The notes below the pieces were generated by a model. That model saw only the letters and a list, made by a program, of their open reading frames with translations, was not told where the DNA came from and made no database searches. The translations under genes were made by a program, and so were the position numbers. Source: Roseospira marina (lineage in GTDB: Bacteria > Pseudomonadota > Alphaproteobacteria > Rhodospirillales > Rhodospirillaceae). Taken from it: a stretch of 46,354 bases of DNA. The DNA lies in contig NZ_JACIGJ010000024.1 of assembly GCF_014197855.1 (NCBI RefSeq), forward strand, positions 1 to 46,354. The letters run 5' to 3'. Of the stretch, positions 18,733-26,462 are shown piece after piece. Within the stretch, counting starts at the first letter, position 1; every line of letters begins with the position of its first letter.

Positions 18733-20001
18733 ATGGCGGGAAAGCTCTCGGCGCGACGCATCGCGACGCTGAAGGAGCCCGGGTCCTACGCGGACGGCGA
18801 CGGGCTGTATCTCAAGATCACCAAGGACGGCGGACGCAACTGGGTGTTCCGCTATCAGATGGACAAGCGCCGGCGCGAAATGGGGCTGGGGCGGCTGGTC
18901 GACGTCTCGCTGGCCGAAGCCCGTGACCTCCTCACCGAGGCCCGCCGCCATGTGCGCGAGGGGCGCGACCCGATCGACGTCCGCAACGCCGCCCGCGCGG
19001 CCAACGCGACCCCGGCGGCCGGCTCCGGCCCGACCCTGCGCGCCTTTGCCGCCGACCTGATCGCCGCCAAGGCGCCGGCATGGCGCAACCCCAAGCATGC
19101 CGCCCAGTGGAGCGCCACGCTGGAGACCTATGCGTGGCCGACCATCGGCGATCGGCCGCTCGACTCCGTGACGACCGAGGACGTGCTCGCCATCCTGCGC
19201 CCGATCTGGGCGGAGAAGACCGAGACCGCCAAGCGGGTCCGGGGCCGTCTGGAGACCGTGCTGGACGCGGCCCGCGCCATGGGCCTGCGCACGGGCGAAA
19301 ACCCGGCGCGCTGGAAAGGCCACCTGGACCAGATTCTGCCCGCCCCCAGCCGGGTCAGCGCGGTCGAGCACTCCCCCGCCCTGCCCTATGCCGCCATGCC
19401 GGCGTTCTGGCGCCGGTTGCGCATGACGGACGGGCTGGGCGCGAAAGCCCTCCAGTTCGCCATTCTGACCGCCGCCCGCACCGGCGAGGTGCTGGGCGCG
19501 ACGTGGGATGAGGTTGGGGACGGCGCGGCCGGTCTGGGTCCGGATGGTCCCGACCCCATGGCCCCGTTGCGCTGGGACCGGGTCGACGCGACCCGGCTGG
19601 TCTGGACCATCCCCGCTGCTCGCATGAAAGCGGCCAAAGAGCACCGCGTGCCGCTGTCCGCCCCGGCGGTGGAGCTGCTGCGCGACCTGGAGGCCGCCCG
19701 CGTCGTTCACGGCGGCGGCTCGCCGCTGGTGTTCCCGGGTCAGCGCAAGGGCCGCCCCTTGTCCAACATGGCCATGCTGGCGGTGACGCGCCGGATGGAG
19801 GTGCCGGCGGTGCCACACGGCTTCCGCTCCACCTTCCGCGACTGGGCGGGCGAGGTCGCCGGCGCCCCGCACGAGATCTGCGAGGCGGCGCTGGCACACA
19901 CCAAGGCGGACAAGGTGGTGGCGGCCTACCAGCGCGGGGATTTCTTCGAGCGCCGCCGCGCCCTGATGGACGCCTGGGCGGCGTTTTTGGCCGGCGGGTG
20001 A
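18733..20001 (+). CDS. Tyrosine recombinase (P4-type integrase)
   Basis: A 422-residue site-specific recombinase. Residues about 1-85 form the DUF4102 arm-binding domain (GKLSARRIATLK, YADGDGLYLKITKDGGRNWVF, GLGRLVDVSLAEARDLL). A core-binding SAM-like region spans about 95-190. The catalytic domain (about 210-410) shows Arg in AARTGEVLGATWDE, Lys in AAKEHRVPLS, H-x-x-R in PHGFRSTFRDW, the second His position in EAALAHTKADKVV, and the nucleophile Tyr in VAAYQRGDFFERRR. It appears complete. ATG 18733 follows GGGAGGAG. Located next to tRNA-Ser, it should have catalysed integration of the island. The AlpA-like gene overlaps its 3' end by 76 bp on the opposite strand. Confidence 0.93.
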   Translation: MAGKLSARRIATLKEPGSYADGDGLYLKITKDGGRNWVFRYQMDKRRREMGLGRLVDVSLAEARDLLTEARRHVREGRDPIDVRNAARAANATPAAGSGPTLRAFAADLIAAKAPAWRNPKHAAQWSATLETYAWPTIGDRPLDSVTTEDVLAILRPIWAEKTETAKRVRGRLETVLDAARAMGLRTGENPARWKGHLDQILPAPSRVSAVEHSPALPYAAMPAFWRRLRMTDGLGAKALQFAILTAARTGEVLGATWDEVGDGAAGLGPDGPDPMAPLRWDRVDATRLVWTIPAARMKAAKEHRVPLSAPAVELLRDLEAARVVHGGGSPLVFPGQRKGRPLSNMAMLAVTRRMEVPAVPHGFRSTFRDWAGEVAGAPHEICEAALAHTKADKVVAAYQRGDFFERRRALMDAWAAFLAGG

Positions 20002-20219
20002 GCCCCGGCCGTCACCGCCCGCCCGGTGGAGGTCTCATCAGGGGACTCGGCCGCCTCGCCCTCAATGCGCCGGTCCGCCATCCAGGTCAGAACCGCCGTC
20101 AGCGCCCACTTGCGCGCCCCGTACAGCCGGAAGCCGGGGGGGAACTCGCCGGCGTCGATCATCTTCCGCACCTTGGTGCGACCGAAGCCGATGGGCGAAT
20201 ACGACGTCGCCTGTCTCAT
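19926..20219 (-). CDS. AlpA-like helix-turn-helix excisionase/regulator
   Basis: 97 residues. The N-terminal half matches the AlpA/excisionase winged-helix pattern: GFGRTKVRKMIDAGEFPPGF (recognition region), RLYGARKWALTAVLTWMADR. The rest is a charged tail. AGGAGAC sits 6 bp before ATG 20219. In P4-like elements AlpA proteins regulate integrase and excision, and the position beside the integrase fits. The last 25 codons overlap the integrase 3' end antiparallel. Confidence 0.75.
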   Translation of the reverse strand: MRQATSYSPIGFGRTKVRKMIDAGEFPPGFRLYGARKWALTAVLTWMADRRIEGEAAESPDETSTGRAVTAGAHPPAKNAAQASIRARRRSKKSPRW

Positions 20220-20294
20220 CGTTCGTCTCCTGGACGATATAAGCCTTATCGACGGCGTTCATGACGGCACCTCGTCAGGTTCTGGCACATCCCA

Positions 20295-20579
20295 TTACGA
20301 GGGCTTGTCATCCGGTTCGACCGCGTCCCAGTCCGGGTCCTCCCGGCACGCGCGGATGATCTCTATGGCCTCGTCGTTGTCGCCATAGTCGCAGTCGCCG
20401 CAGCGACGACATTCATGGACTGGGATGGAACAACAGCAGTCGGGGCCGCACCCGGCGTTCGCACCACCCAGGGGCACCCAGTCGTGCCCAACCTCCGCGC
20501 AGGGCGCGGCGGCGGCGCAGCGCTTCAGGGCTGCCACGTGGGCTTCGGCCGCCTCGATTTCGTCCGCGAGTCCGCTCAT
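20295..20579 (-). CDS. Small Cys-rich phage-type protein
   Basis: 94 residues. A short helix (GLADEIEAAEAHVAALKRCA) precedes a Cys-rich core with GCGPDCCCSIPVHECRRCGD and an acidic tail. Spacing of the Cys/His residues suggests metal binding, probably zinc. The family is unnamed; similar small proteins occur in alphaproteobacterial prophages. Its ATG overlaps the stop of a decayed upstream frame (ATGA), implying translational coupling in the ancestral operon. Confidence 0.6.
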   Translation of the reverse strand: MSGLADEIEAAEAHVAALKRCAAAAPCAEVGHDWVPLGGANAGCGPDCCCSIPVHECRRCGDCDYGDNDEAIEIIRACREDPDWDAVEPDDKPS

Positions 20580-20712
20580 GACGGCACCACATCATGCGTG
20601 CGGCCGTCCAGCAGCCGGCCGGCGGTCTTCTTGCCGAACCGTCGCGCCGTGGCGCGAATTGACGTGGACGGTGCCGCGTGGCGCGCGGTCGGCGGCGGGC
20701 GGAACGCCCCGT
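20576..20712 (-). pseudogene. C-terminal tail of a lost phage gene
   Basis: The frame ending at 20576 (ATGA overlap with the next gene) encodes RRFGKKTAGRLLDGRTHDVV followed by PS. This ending resembles phage Gp37/Gp68 (DUF5131)-type proteins, which close with a similar GR-LDGR-W motif. Upstream the frame is non-descript and has no start codon, so only the tail seems to survive. Family assignment is tentative. Confidence 0.3.
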
Positions 20713-20768
20713 GAGCCGCGCCACCCGAACCACGAATCCGGTCAGCCGCGAACGCTGACCCCCGAGAC

Positions 20769-20848
20769 GCGCCTGGGGCCCCCGTCCGCCCCTCTCTTGC
20801 TCCAGGCGCCGCGCAGCCCGGCTGTCCCGTGTCCCGGCCGGGCTGCGC
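20769..20848. repeat. Two adjacent perfect hairpins
   Basis: Hairpin A: GCGCCTGG (20769-20776) and CCAGGCGC (20802-20809). Hairpin B: a 12-bp perfect stem, GCGCAGCCCGGC (20811-20822) and GCCGGGCTGCGC (20837-20848), 14-base loop. They lie in the divergent gap just upstream of the ribosome-binding site of the next gene. Function unknown. Confidence 0.6.
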
Positions 20849-20874
20849 ATCCCCCGCACGATAGGAGACCCGCC

Positions 20875-21930
20875 GTGCCCCAACACCGCATCACCGGAAT
20901 CAAGCTCAAGGATGGCCTGCCGCGGATTTCGTGGGTCAACGACACCGCTCCGTCCGGCCCCGAGGCCGTCACGCTCAAGGGCGAGATGGAATGCCTGCCG
21001 AGCCTTCAGGATGCCTGGGATGCCCTGGGCGACGTGATCGGCCGACTCACCGGGATCGAGGACCCGGTTGTGCCCACGGGCTGCACGCCCTCGATCGACC
21101 CCGACACGGACCTGCTGTCGGTCAAGCTCAACGGGACCATCGGCTGCGACTACTCCAACAGCCCGACCAACATCAGCGTTCCGACGATCAAGCAGTGCAA
21201 GGACGACACGGCGGGAACGCATATGCCCGACTGGGTGTACGAGCCGGTGTGCACCCTGATGGCCGAGGCCGAGCCCCGGACCGCCGACGGAGAGAGCCCC
21301 GACGCACCGGCCGAGACCGACCCGGTCGAGCCCCACGAGCACGAAGGCGAATGCCGCGTCGATCCCGAGGATCCGTCGCTCGAGAACGGTGGGCGCGCCT
21401 TCAACGCCGGGATGGACGCCGGGCGCATGGCCCGCCCCCTCGGCGAGTATTGGGGGCGCGTCGTCGCGACCGACGTGGCGGCGGACCAGATCGGCTATGG
21501 CCAGCGCCACGACTTCGTCCTGGAGCCCCGCCCGGCCGACCTGCCTGCCGGGACGCTGGACGCCATCATCACGAACCCGCCGTTTCGGCTTGCGTCCGCG
21601 TTTGTGCGGCACGCGCTTCCGCAAGCCGCTGTCGTCGCCGTTCTGGTCCGCACGGCGTTCCTGGAAGGTGGCGAGCGGTGGCGCGACCTGTTTGACCCGT
21701 ACCCACCCGCGACGATCGCCCAATTTGCCGAGCGCGTGCCGATGCACAAGGGCCGGTGCCTGCGCTCTGCGTCCACGGCCACGGCCTACTGCTGGATCGT
21801 GTGGCGCCATGACCCTCATCGGATCGGTGGCACGGACTTCCGATGGATCCCGCCCGGCACCCGCAAACGCCTGGAACGGCCCGGCGACTATGACGACGAC
21901 GCCCCGCGCGTCGAGGCGGGTGCGGCGTGA
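20875..21930 (+). CDS. Fusion of a phage protein to a methyltransferase-like domain
   Basis: 351 residues from GTG 20875 (AGGAGA upstream). Residues 1-125 look like a small phage protein of unknown role (HRITGIKLKDGLPRISWVND, LPSLQDAWDALGDVIGRLTG). Residues about 126-175 are acidic linker. From about 180 on it resembles phage DNA methyltransferases: RMARPLGEYWGRVVATDV, then the catalytic-type NPPF in LDAIITNPPFRLASAFVRHA, then LEGGERWRDLFDPYPPA and CWIVWRHD. The usual first half of SAM motif I (an E-P-AxGxG-like segment) is not recognisable (FNAGMDAG instead). It was probably created by an internal deletion joining two phage genes, and activity is doubtful. Stop overlaps the next start (GTGA). 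Confidence 0.6.
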   Translation: MPQHRITGIKLKDGLPRISWVNDTAPSGPEAVTLKGEMECLPSLQDAWDALGDVIGRLTGIEDPVVPTGCTPSIDPDTDLLSVKLNGTIGCDYSNSPTNISVPTIKQCKDDTAGTHMPDWVYEPVCTLMAEAEPRTADGESPDAPAETDPVEPHEHEGECRVDPEDPSLENGGRAFNAGMDAGRMARPLGEYWGRVVATDVAADQIGYGQRHDFVLEPRPADLPAGTLDAIITNPPFRLASAFVRHALPQAAVVAVLVRTAFLEGGERWRDLFDPYPPATIAQFAERVPMHKGRCLRSASTATAYCWIVWRHDPHRIGGTDFRWIPPGTRKRLERPGDYDDDAPRVEAGAA

Positions 21931-22907
21931 CCCATCATGTCGTGTCACTGTCCGGCGGCAAAGACAGCACCGCTGTGGCTCTTCTGGCTTTGGAGCAGGC
22001 CGAGCGGGCCGGCATCGAGCCCATGTTTGTCTTTGCCGACACCGGGCACGAACACCCTCTGACCTATGAGGTTCTGGGGCGCCTGGAACGCCATCTCGGA
22101 ACGCCCGTCCAGTGGGTTCGGGCCGATTTCTCGCGCCAGATTGCGCGCAAGCGGAACAGTATCGGTCGTCGCTGGACGGCGGCAGGCGTGCCGCCGCACC
22201 GCATCGCCCAGGCCGTCGCGCTACTGCAGCCCACGGGCATCCCTTTCCTCGACCTGTGCCTGTGGAAAGGTCGGTTTCCCTCTGCCCGCCGCCGCTTCTG
22301 TTCGGAGGAACTGAAATGGCGACCGATCTATGAACGGGTTCATCTGCCCCTGATGCGGTCCAGCCGCGTCCTGTCGTGGCAAGGCATCCGTGCCGACGAA
22401 AGCCTCCCTCGATCCCAGCGACGGCGCTTTGAGCGGGCCGATGGCCGGCTTTGGGTGTGGCGCCCGATCCTCCGGTGGACGGCCGACGACGTGTTTGCGC
22501 TGCACCGGCGGCACGCAGTCACACCCAACCCCCTCTACACTATGGGCATGGGCCGCGTGGGGTGCATGCCCTGCATTCACGCCCGCAAGGCCGAGGTTGC
22601 TGAAATCGCACGGCGCTTTCCGGCTGAGGTCGAACGCGTGGCCGAATGGGAACGTCTGGTCGGCGCAGCAAGTCGACGCGGCCTGTCGTCCTTTTTTGCG
22701 CACGACAAGATCCCTGGTGACCATCAGGGCCGGCGGGACATCCCCATGCCCGGCATCAAAGCCGTAGCGGAATGGGCGCGCAGGCGCCACGCGGTGATCG
22801 TTCGCCGGCTGTCGGTCGTCATGCTGTCTCCCCGTTGTGTTGAGGGCCCTCCGGCGCCGTTGATGCCGCGTGCTGGCGGTGCATCGCCGCCGTCATGGCT
22901 TCGGTGA
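21927..22907 (+). CDS. Phage PAPS-reductase-like PP-loop protein
   Basis: 326 residues. The P-loop-like SGGKDST (9-15) binds ATP/PAPS in this superfamily; MFVFADTGHEHPLTYE follows. WQGIRADESLPRSQRRRFE and a Cys pair in GRVGCMPCIHARKAEV are typical of phage members, related to DndC-type sulfurtransferases. The substrate is unknown; such proteins may modify nucleic acid or redirect sulfur metabolism. Start GTG 21927 overlaps the preceding stop by 4 bp. The last 30 or so residues read antisense through the end of the ASCH-like gene and may be a run-on extension after rearrangement. Confidence 0.75.
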   Translation: MTHHVVSLSGGKDSTAVALLALEQAERAGIEPMFVFADTGHEHPLTYEVLGRLERHLGTPVQWVRADFSRQIARKRNSIGRRWTAAGVPPHRIAQAVALLQPTGIPFLDLCLWKGRFPSARRRFCSEELKWRPIYERVHLPLMRSSRVLSWQGIRADESLPRSQRRRFERADGRLWVWRPILRWTADDVFALHRRHAVTPNPLYTMGMGRVGCMPCIHARKAEVAEIARRFPAEVERVAEWERLVGAASRRGLSSFFAHDKIPGDHQGRRDIPMPGIKAVAEWARRRHAVIVRRLSVVMLSPRCVEGPPAPLMPRAGGASPPSWLR

Positions 22908-23481
22908 CGGCGGCGGTGGCGGCGGTCAGCACCGGGTCGGGGGCGGGCACGGGCGGGCTCCCGTCCAGTCCGCGCGCCGCCAGGGCCTCCGCCAGCGCGG
23001 CGCGGACGCGCGTGGTGGCCTCGGCCGACAGCTCGGGGTCGAACACCCCCAGGCGGCCCCGGCAGGGCTCGAACGGCAGCGGCACCGGATCCCGCACCAG
23101 CAGCCCGAACGGCCCCGCCCACCACGGGCTGCGCCAGGCCGCCTCCCACGTTTCGGGCAGCGCCGTACGCCCGCCGATCCCGCGCGTGTACCCCCGGCGG
23201 GCCATGCGGGACGCTTCCGCTTCGCTCGGCACGCAAGCCACGACCCGCACCGCACCCACGATCCCGCCGCGCGCCATGTCCGGGGTGACGGCCTTGCGAT
23301 GGCGCCGGCTGTCCGTGCGGCCGGCGTGGATCAGCAGCCACCCGGTCGTCATCGTGAAATACGTGAGGGGCAGCACATCCTGGTGCCCGTCCTTCGGCGC
23401 CCCCTCGATCACCCAGCTCGGATGCGGCGGTCGCAGCGACACCGCGTGCGGGAGGGGGGCGTGTGGAAGGGGCGCGCTCAT
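22819..23481 (-). CDS. ASCH-like phage protein
   Basis: 220 residues from ATG 23481. The core contains YFTMTTGWLLIHAGRTDSRR, ARGGIVGAVRVVACVPS and SPWWAGPFGLLV, a pattern like the RNA-binding-type ASCH beta barrel seen in many prophages. The C-terminal 60 residues are Ala-rich. ATGA overlap with the upstream gene indicates translational coupling. It is tail-to-tail with the PAPS-reductase-like gene, overlapping by 89 bp. Confidence 0.6.
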   Translation of the reverse strand: MSAPLPHAPLPHAVSLRPPHPSWVIEGAPKDGHQDVLPLTYFTMTTGWLLIHAGRTDSRRHRKAVTPDMARGGIVGAVRVVACVPSEAEASRMARRGYTRGIGGRTALPETWEAAWRSPWWAGPFGLLVRDPVPLPFEPCRGRLGVFDPELSAEATTRVRAALAEALAARGLDGSPPVPAPDPVLTAATAAVTEAMTAAMHRQHAASTAPEGPQHNGETA

Positions 23482-23909
23482 CGGCCCGCCCTCCGCCGGC
23501 GGGACGAACGCGCCTCCCGCTCCAATACCCACCGGACCGTGCCCAAGCGGTGCAACGCGGCGCGCGTCTCCATCCAGGCCGGAAGACCCTCGGCCGCCGC
23601 GCGCACGTCCCCAGGCAGCGGCAGGCGCGGCTGCCGCCAACTCCCGAGCAACCCTTCCAGCCCGACCAACACCGCCGCCGCCGGCAGGTCCCCCAGGGCT
23701 ACACTCAGATCATGCCGCGTGCCGGACTCCCACCGGTCCGCTTCCGCCGCCGCCAGCCGGTGCGGGGCGCCGATCAGGTCGTGCCGCTGCCCGAAGTCCA
23801 TCAGCCGCGCCAGCACCCGCGACACCGTGCTGTCGTCCACCGGGGTGCAGGTCGCGGCGATCTCCGCCGCCGCTGCATCAACCCCCGCCGCCGTCGCCGT
23901 CGCCGGCAA
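23478..23909 (-). CDS. Phage protein downstream of the replication gene, unknown function
   Basis: About 143 residues if TTG 23909 is used; the start is uncertain, since the frame is open further upstream and no good ribosome-binding site is seen. Recognisable stretches are VSRVLARLMDFGQRHDLI and DLPAAAVLVGLEGLLGSWRQ, then PRLPLPGDVRAAAEGLP. This layout, a small helical protein with a W-R-x-PRxPxPGD motif after a replication gene, is reminiscent of helicase-loader-like phage proteins, but that is only an analogy. Coupled to the next gene by ATGA. Confidence 0.5.
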   Translation of the reverse strand: MPATATAAGVDAAAAEIAATCTPVDDSTVSRVLARLMDFGQRHDLIGAPHRLAAAEADRWESGTRHDLSVALGDLPAAAVLVGLEGLLGSWRQPRLPLPGDVRAAAEGLPAWMETRAALHRLGTVRWVLEREARSSRRRRAGR

Positions 23910-24972
23910 CGGGTCGCTGGCCCGCCACCCCTCCAGCGCCCCCAGCAGCCGCGTCGTTCCCGTGCTCCAGCAGCCGGGCGATGCGGGCGTCGATGTCGTC
24001 GCGGGGCGCGCGCGGCGAGCCGCCCCGTCCCCGCCCGACCGGTGTGCCGTCGCGGGCAACGAGCCGGGGACCGCCGCCGCCGTGGGGACCGGGTGTGATG
24101 GCATCGTAACTGCCCTCCAGGATGCGGGTGGTGGTATGCGGGTCGAGCGCGAAATCGACGTCCGCGCGCATGCGGCCGGTCTGGCCGGTCAGGACGGGAC
24201 TCGCCCGGATGCGATCCAGCAGCAGCGCCCAGGCCGACAACCCGCCCCCGCCGCCGACGCTCCCGCCGCCGAAGTCACGCAGCCACCGCTCGGCCGCGGC
24301 GCGGCGCTTAGGGGTGACGGACCGCACCAGGGGCAGCCCGACATCGCGCGCCATCCCGTTCCAGGCCTCGGCCATGCGGTCGACCGGGCCGGGCCCCGGC
24401 GGCGGCTCCAGCGCAAACGTCGGCGCGGCCTCGGCCGATGAGTCGGCGACCGAATTGGGGATCGGATCGGGCGGATCGTCCTCGCGCCCCCGCGCGGAGG
24501 GAGGGGGAGAAGAATCTTGTTGTATTGTTCTTTGTTTGTCCGGACTTTGACGGATGCCTGTGCGGTCCTCTGTCTGGGCCTCTGTGCGGACGGCTCCCAC
24601 GCCATCCGGGAAAAGCGTGTCATCCAGGATGGTTATGACGCGTTGTTCTGTGCGGCCCCCTGTGCGGGCGTCTGTGCGGTTTTCGGCGGGGGGCTGTACG
24701 GGCGCACGCGCGATCAACCCCGCGTCCTCCAGCCGCGCCAGGAAGTCCGCCATCCGGCTGGGGGTCCACCCCACCGCCTGCGCCATGAAGCGAACGGAGT
24801 GGCTGAACTGCCCTGGCTCCAGGGTGACGCGCTGCCGGCCCACCCGCACCTGTCGCGGTGCCCAGGCCGCTTCGGCCAGCATCCAGACCCAGGCCGCGAA
24901 CCATTCCGGCGTGTGCAGCCCGACCACCGGGTGGTCGAGGTAGGATCGGGACAGGGCGAGGAATCCGGTCAT
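23878..24972 (-). CDS. Phage replication-type winged-helix protein
   Basis: 364 residues from ATG 24972. The N-terminal 100 residues (MTGFLALSRSYLDHPVVGLH, AAWVWMLAEAAW, PSRMADFLARLEDAGLI) look like the winged-helix domain of phage O-like replication initiators or DnaD-type proteins. A disordered Arg/Asp/Pro-rich middle follows, then a conserved-looking block (VDRMAEAWNGMARDVGLPLV, RRAAAERWLRDFG) and a DPHTTTRILEGSYD region near the end. Role inferred: DNA replication of the prophage. Coupled to the preceding gene by ATGA at 24972/24969. Confidence 0.6.
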   Translation of the reverse strand: MTGFLALSRSYLDHPVVGLHTPEWFAAWVWMLAEAAWAPRQVRVGRQRVTLEPGQFSHSVRFMAQAVGWTPSRMADFLARLEDAGLIARAPVQPPAENRTDARTGGRTEQRVITILDDTLFPDGVGAVRTEAQTEDRTGIRQSPDKQRTIQQDSSPPPSARGREDDPPDPIPNSVADSSAEAAPTFALEPPPGPGPVDRMAEAWNGMARDVGLPLVRSVTPKRRAAAERWLRDFGGGSVGGGGGLSAWALLLDRIRASPVLTGQTGRMRADVDFALDPHTTTRILEGSYDAITPGPHGGGGPRLVARDGTPVGRGRGGSPRAPRDDIDARIARLLEHGNDAAAGGAGGVAGQRPVAGDGDGGGG

Positions 24973-25305
24973 GATGCGGCCCTTCCGGACGGTGCGTGGG
25001 TGGGGATGGCGGACGGGTCGGGGTCGGGGGGGTCGGACGGCGGCGCATGCTCGGGGCACCACCAGACGCCGAGGTGGCGCGGGTCCCCCGTTTCGCGGAA
25101 CCGCTGGGGGTGGTAGCCCCAACCCCGGCTGGCGTAGCGCGGGCAATCCGCGACGGCGCAGGGGTGGACCAGCCGGCCCTGCACCAGGGCGGCGGCGCGC
25201 CGGCGGAGGCGCGGGGCGGCTTGAGCGTGGGCCTGGGCGGGTGCGAGGGCGGGGCGCGAGGGCGGGGCGCGAGGGCGCGCCGAACAGGTCGGGGGTCACG
25301 CTCAT
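24969..25305 (-). pseudogene. Phage zinc-finger-like protein, frameshifted by a 13-bp duplication
   Basis: ATG 25305 (preceded by GGAGGG) starts MSVTPDLFGAPSRPALAP, but after that the frame reads non-sense Arg/Pro into the next gene. In the neighbouring frame, residues ALVQGRLVHPCAVADCPRYA and further GDPRHLGVWWCPEHAP are protein-like, with Cys/His spacing of a metal site, and stop at 24969 with an ATGA overlap to the replication gene. The 13-bp unit GCGAGGGCGGGGC occurs twice in tandem (25243-25268). Removing one copy restores a single 107-codon frame joining both halves. The gene is therefore probably inactivated here, unless read from GTG 25184. Confidence 0.7.
25243..25268. repeat. Tandem 13-bp duplication
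   Basis: GCGAGGGCGGGGC at 25243-25255 and 25256-25268 are identical; a partial third unit (GCGAGGGCG) follows at 25269. It causes the frameshift in the surrounding gene. Confidence 0.85.
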
Positions 25306-25625
25306 AGCACCCTCCCCGTCGCGCCTGCGGGCGTGTGCGTCCGCTCCCCCTCGAACCCCGGCGCAGGATGGGGCGGTTCCCCAACCGGCCCGGCCGCTTC
25401 GTCTGTCCAAAAACCTTTCGTCGCTTGAGTTGCGTGGCGCACCGGGGTTGGAGGGAGGGCGGGAACGCGCCGATCATCCGGCCAAACGCGGCGCCGACGG
25501 CGCACGACGCTGCGCAGGTGCTGGCGCCGCCATGGCCGGAACGCCACCGATCGCAGGCCATGCCAACGGCCGCCCATGATGCCGCGCAGATACAGGTCGA
25601 GCGTGGAGCGCAGGAGGGGGGTCAT
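25302..25625 (-). CDS. Small phage protein, unknown function
   Basis: 107 residues: LLRSTLDLYLRGIMGG at the start, an Arg-rich middle, and KGFWTDEAAGPVGEPPHPAP near the end. No family is recognised. It is accepted as a gene because both ends form ATGA overlaps with neighbours (25625/25622 and 25305/25302), as in the rest of this operon. The Arg-rich middle (about 30-52) is less convincing, so a compensated frameshift cannot be excluded. Confidence 0.45.
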   Translation of the reverse strand: MTPLLRSTLDLYLRGIMGGRWHGLRSVAFRPWRRQHLRSVVRRRRRVWPDDRRVPALPPTPVRHATQATKGFWTDEAAGPVGEPPHPAPGFEGERTHTPAGATGRVL

Positions 25626-26462
25626 GAGGCCGCCACCTCCTCGTTCGAACGCGCTTCCGACAGCGGGCGGGCGGCCATCTCGGGCACGTTGGTGGTCACC
25701 AGCGCGCCGGGGTGCCCGGTTGTATTAACCATCAGCGACGGCGCCACCACCATCATTTCCCCGCGCTTGGCGGTCGTGATGGTGCGCAGCGGCTCCCGCG
25801 AGTCCCAGCACCGGGCGTCCCCGCCATGCGTCACCGGGATGACGAAGGGCCGGGGATGGTCGAGCACGTAGCGCACGATACCGCGCGCGACGCGGCGCAA
25901 CGTGGCCTCGGCCAGGGGGCGCTTCACGCCGACGGCGCGGGCCTCCTCCGGCGTCAGGAAAATGGAGTGGCACGGCAGCGACCAATCAATGATCTCCGCC
26001 GCCGTGCGCCAGGGTTGGCGTGTTCCCGCCCACACCTCCGGGCTGTCCGGGGCGCCGTGCGTCGGCTCCGGCCAGACGATGCGCTGACCATCCCGGCGGG
26101 CGATGACGAACAGCCGCTTGCGGCTGGTCGGTGCGCCGTAGTCACAGGCGCGCAACTCGCGCCATTCGACCCGATAGCCCAGGCGCCGCAACCGTTCCAC
26201 CCACAGGGTAAAGGTCTGGCCCTTCCGGTTCGGACACGGCTTACCGTCCTGTTGCAGCGGTCCCCAGGTCTGGAACTCTTCCACGTTCTCCAGGATGATG
26301 ACGCGCGGGCGCGCCCGCCGCGCCCATTCCACCACCACCCACGCGAGGTCCCGCACGCCGGCCGACACCGGCTTGCCGCCCTTGGCCTTGCTGAAGTGAC
26401 GGCAGTCTGGCGAGGCCCACAGCAGGCCGACCGGACGGCCTTGCGTCGCCTCCATGGGGCTG
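25622..26462 (-). pseudogene. 5'-truncated phage C5-cytosine DNA methyltransferase
   Basis: About 280 residues corresponding to the C-terminal part of a phage C5 methyltransferase. Motif IV equivalent with catalytic Cys: GLLWASPDCRHFSKAKGGKP. Motif VI: ILENVEEFQTWGPL. Motif VIII: DYGAPTSRKRLFVIARRDG. The target-recognition region and final helices follow. The N-terminal motifs I-III, including the SAM-binding FxGxG with about 70-80 residues, are missing. The homology stops at about 26,462, where the opposite-strand restriction gene begins, likewise truncated. The protein cannot bind SAM normally. It heads the reverse-strand phage operon that runs to 22,819. Confidence 0.8.

Noticed and set aside
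20062-20262. A 66-codon frame starting MNAVDKAYIV upstream of the AlpA-like gene
   Set aside because: Most of it is an alternate-frame reading of the AlpA-like gene, which has the better ribosome-binding site and a recognisable fold.
20413-21948. A 511-codon reverse-strand frame over the phage methyltransferase-like gene
   Set aside because: Low-complexity Arg/Gly shadow; the forward gene has domains, a ribosome-binding site and a coupled neighbour.
22724-24623. Several additional Arg/Pro-rich frames across the phage operon
   Set aside because: All are alternate frames of the three coupled reverse-strand genes, lacking start signals and domain-like segments.
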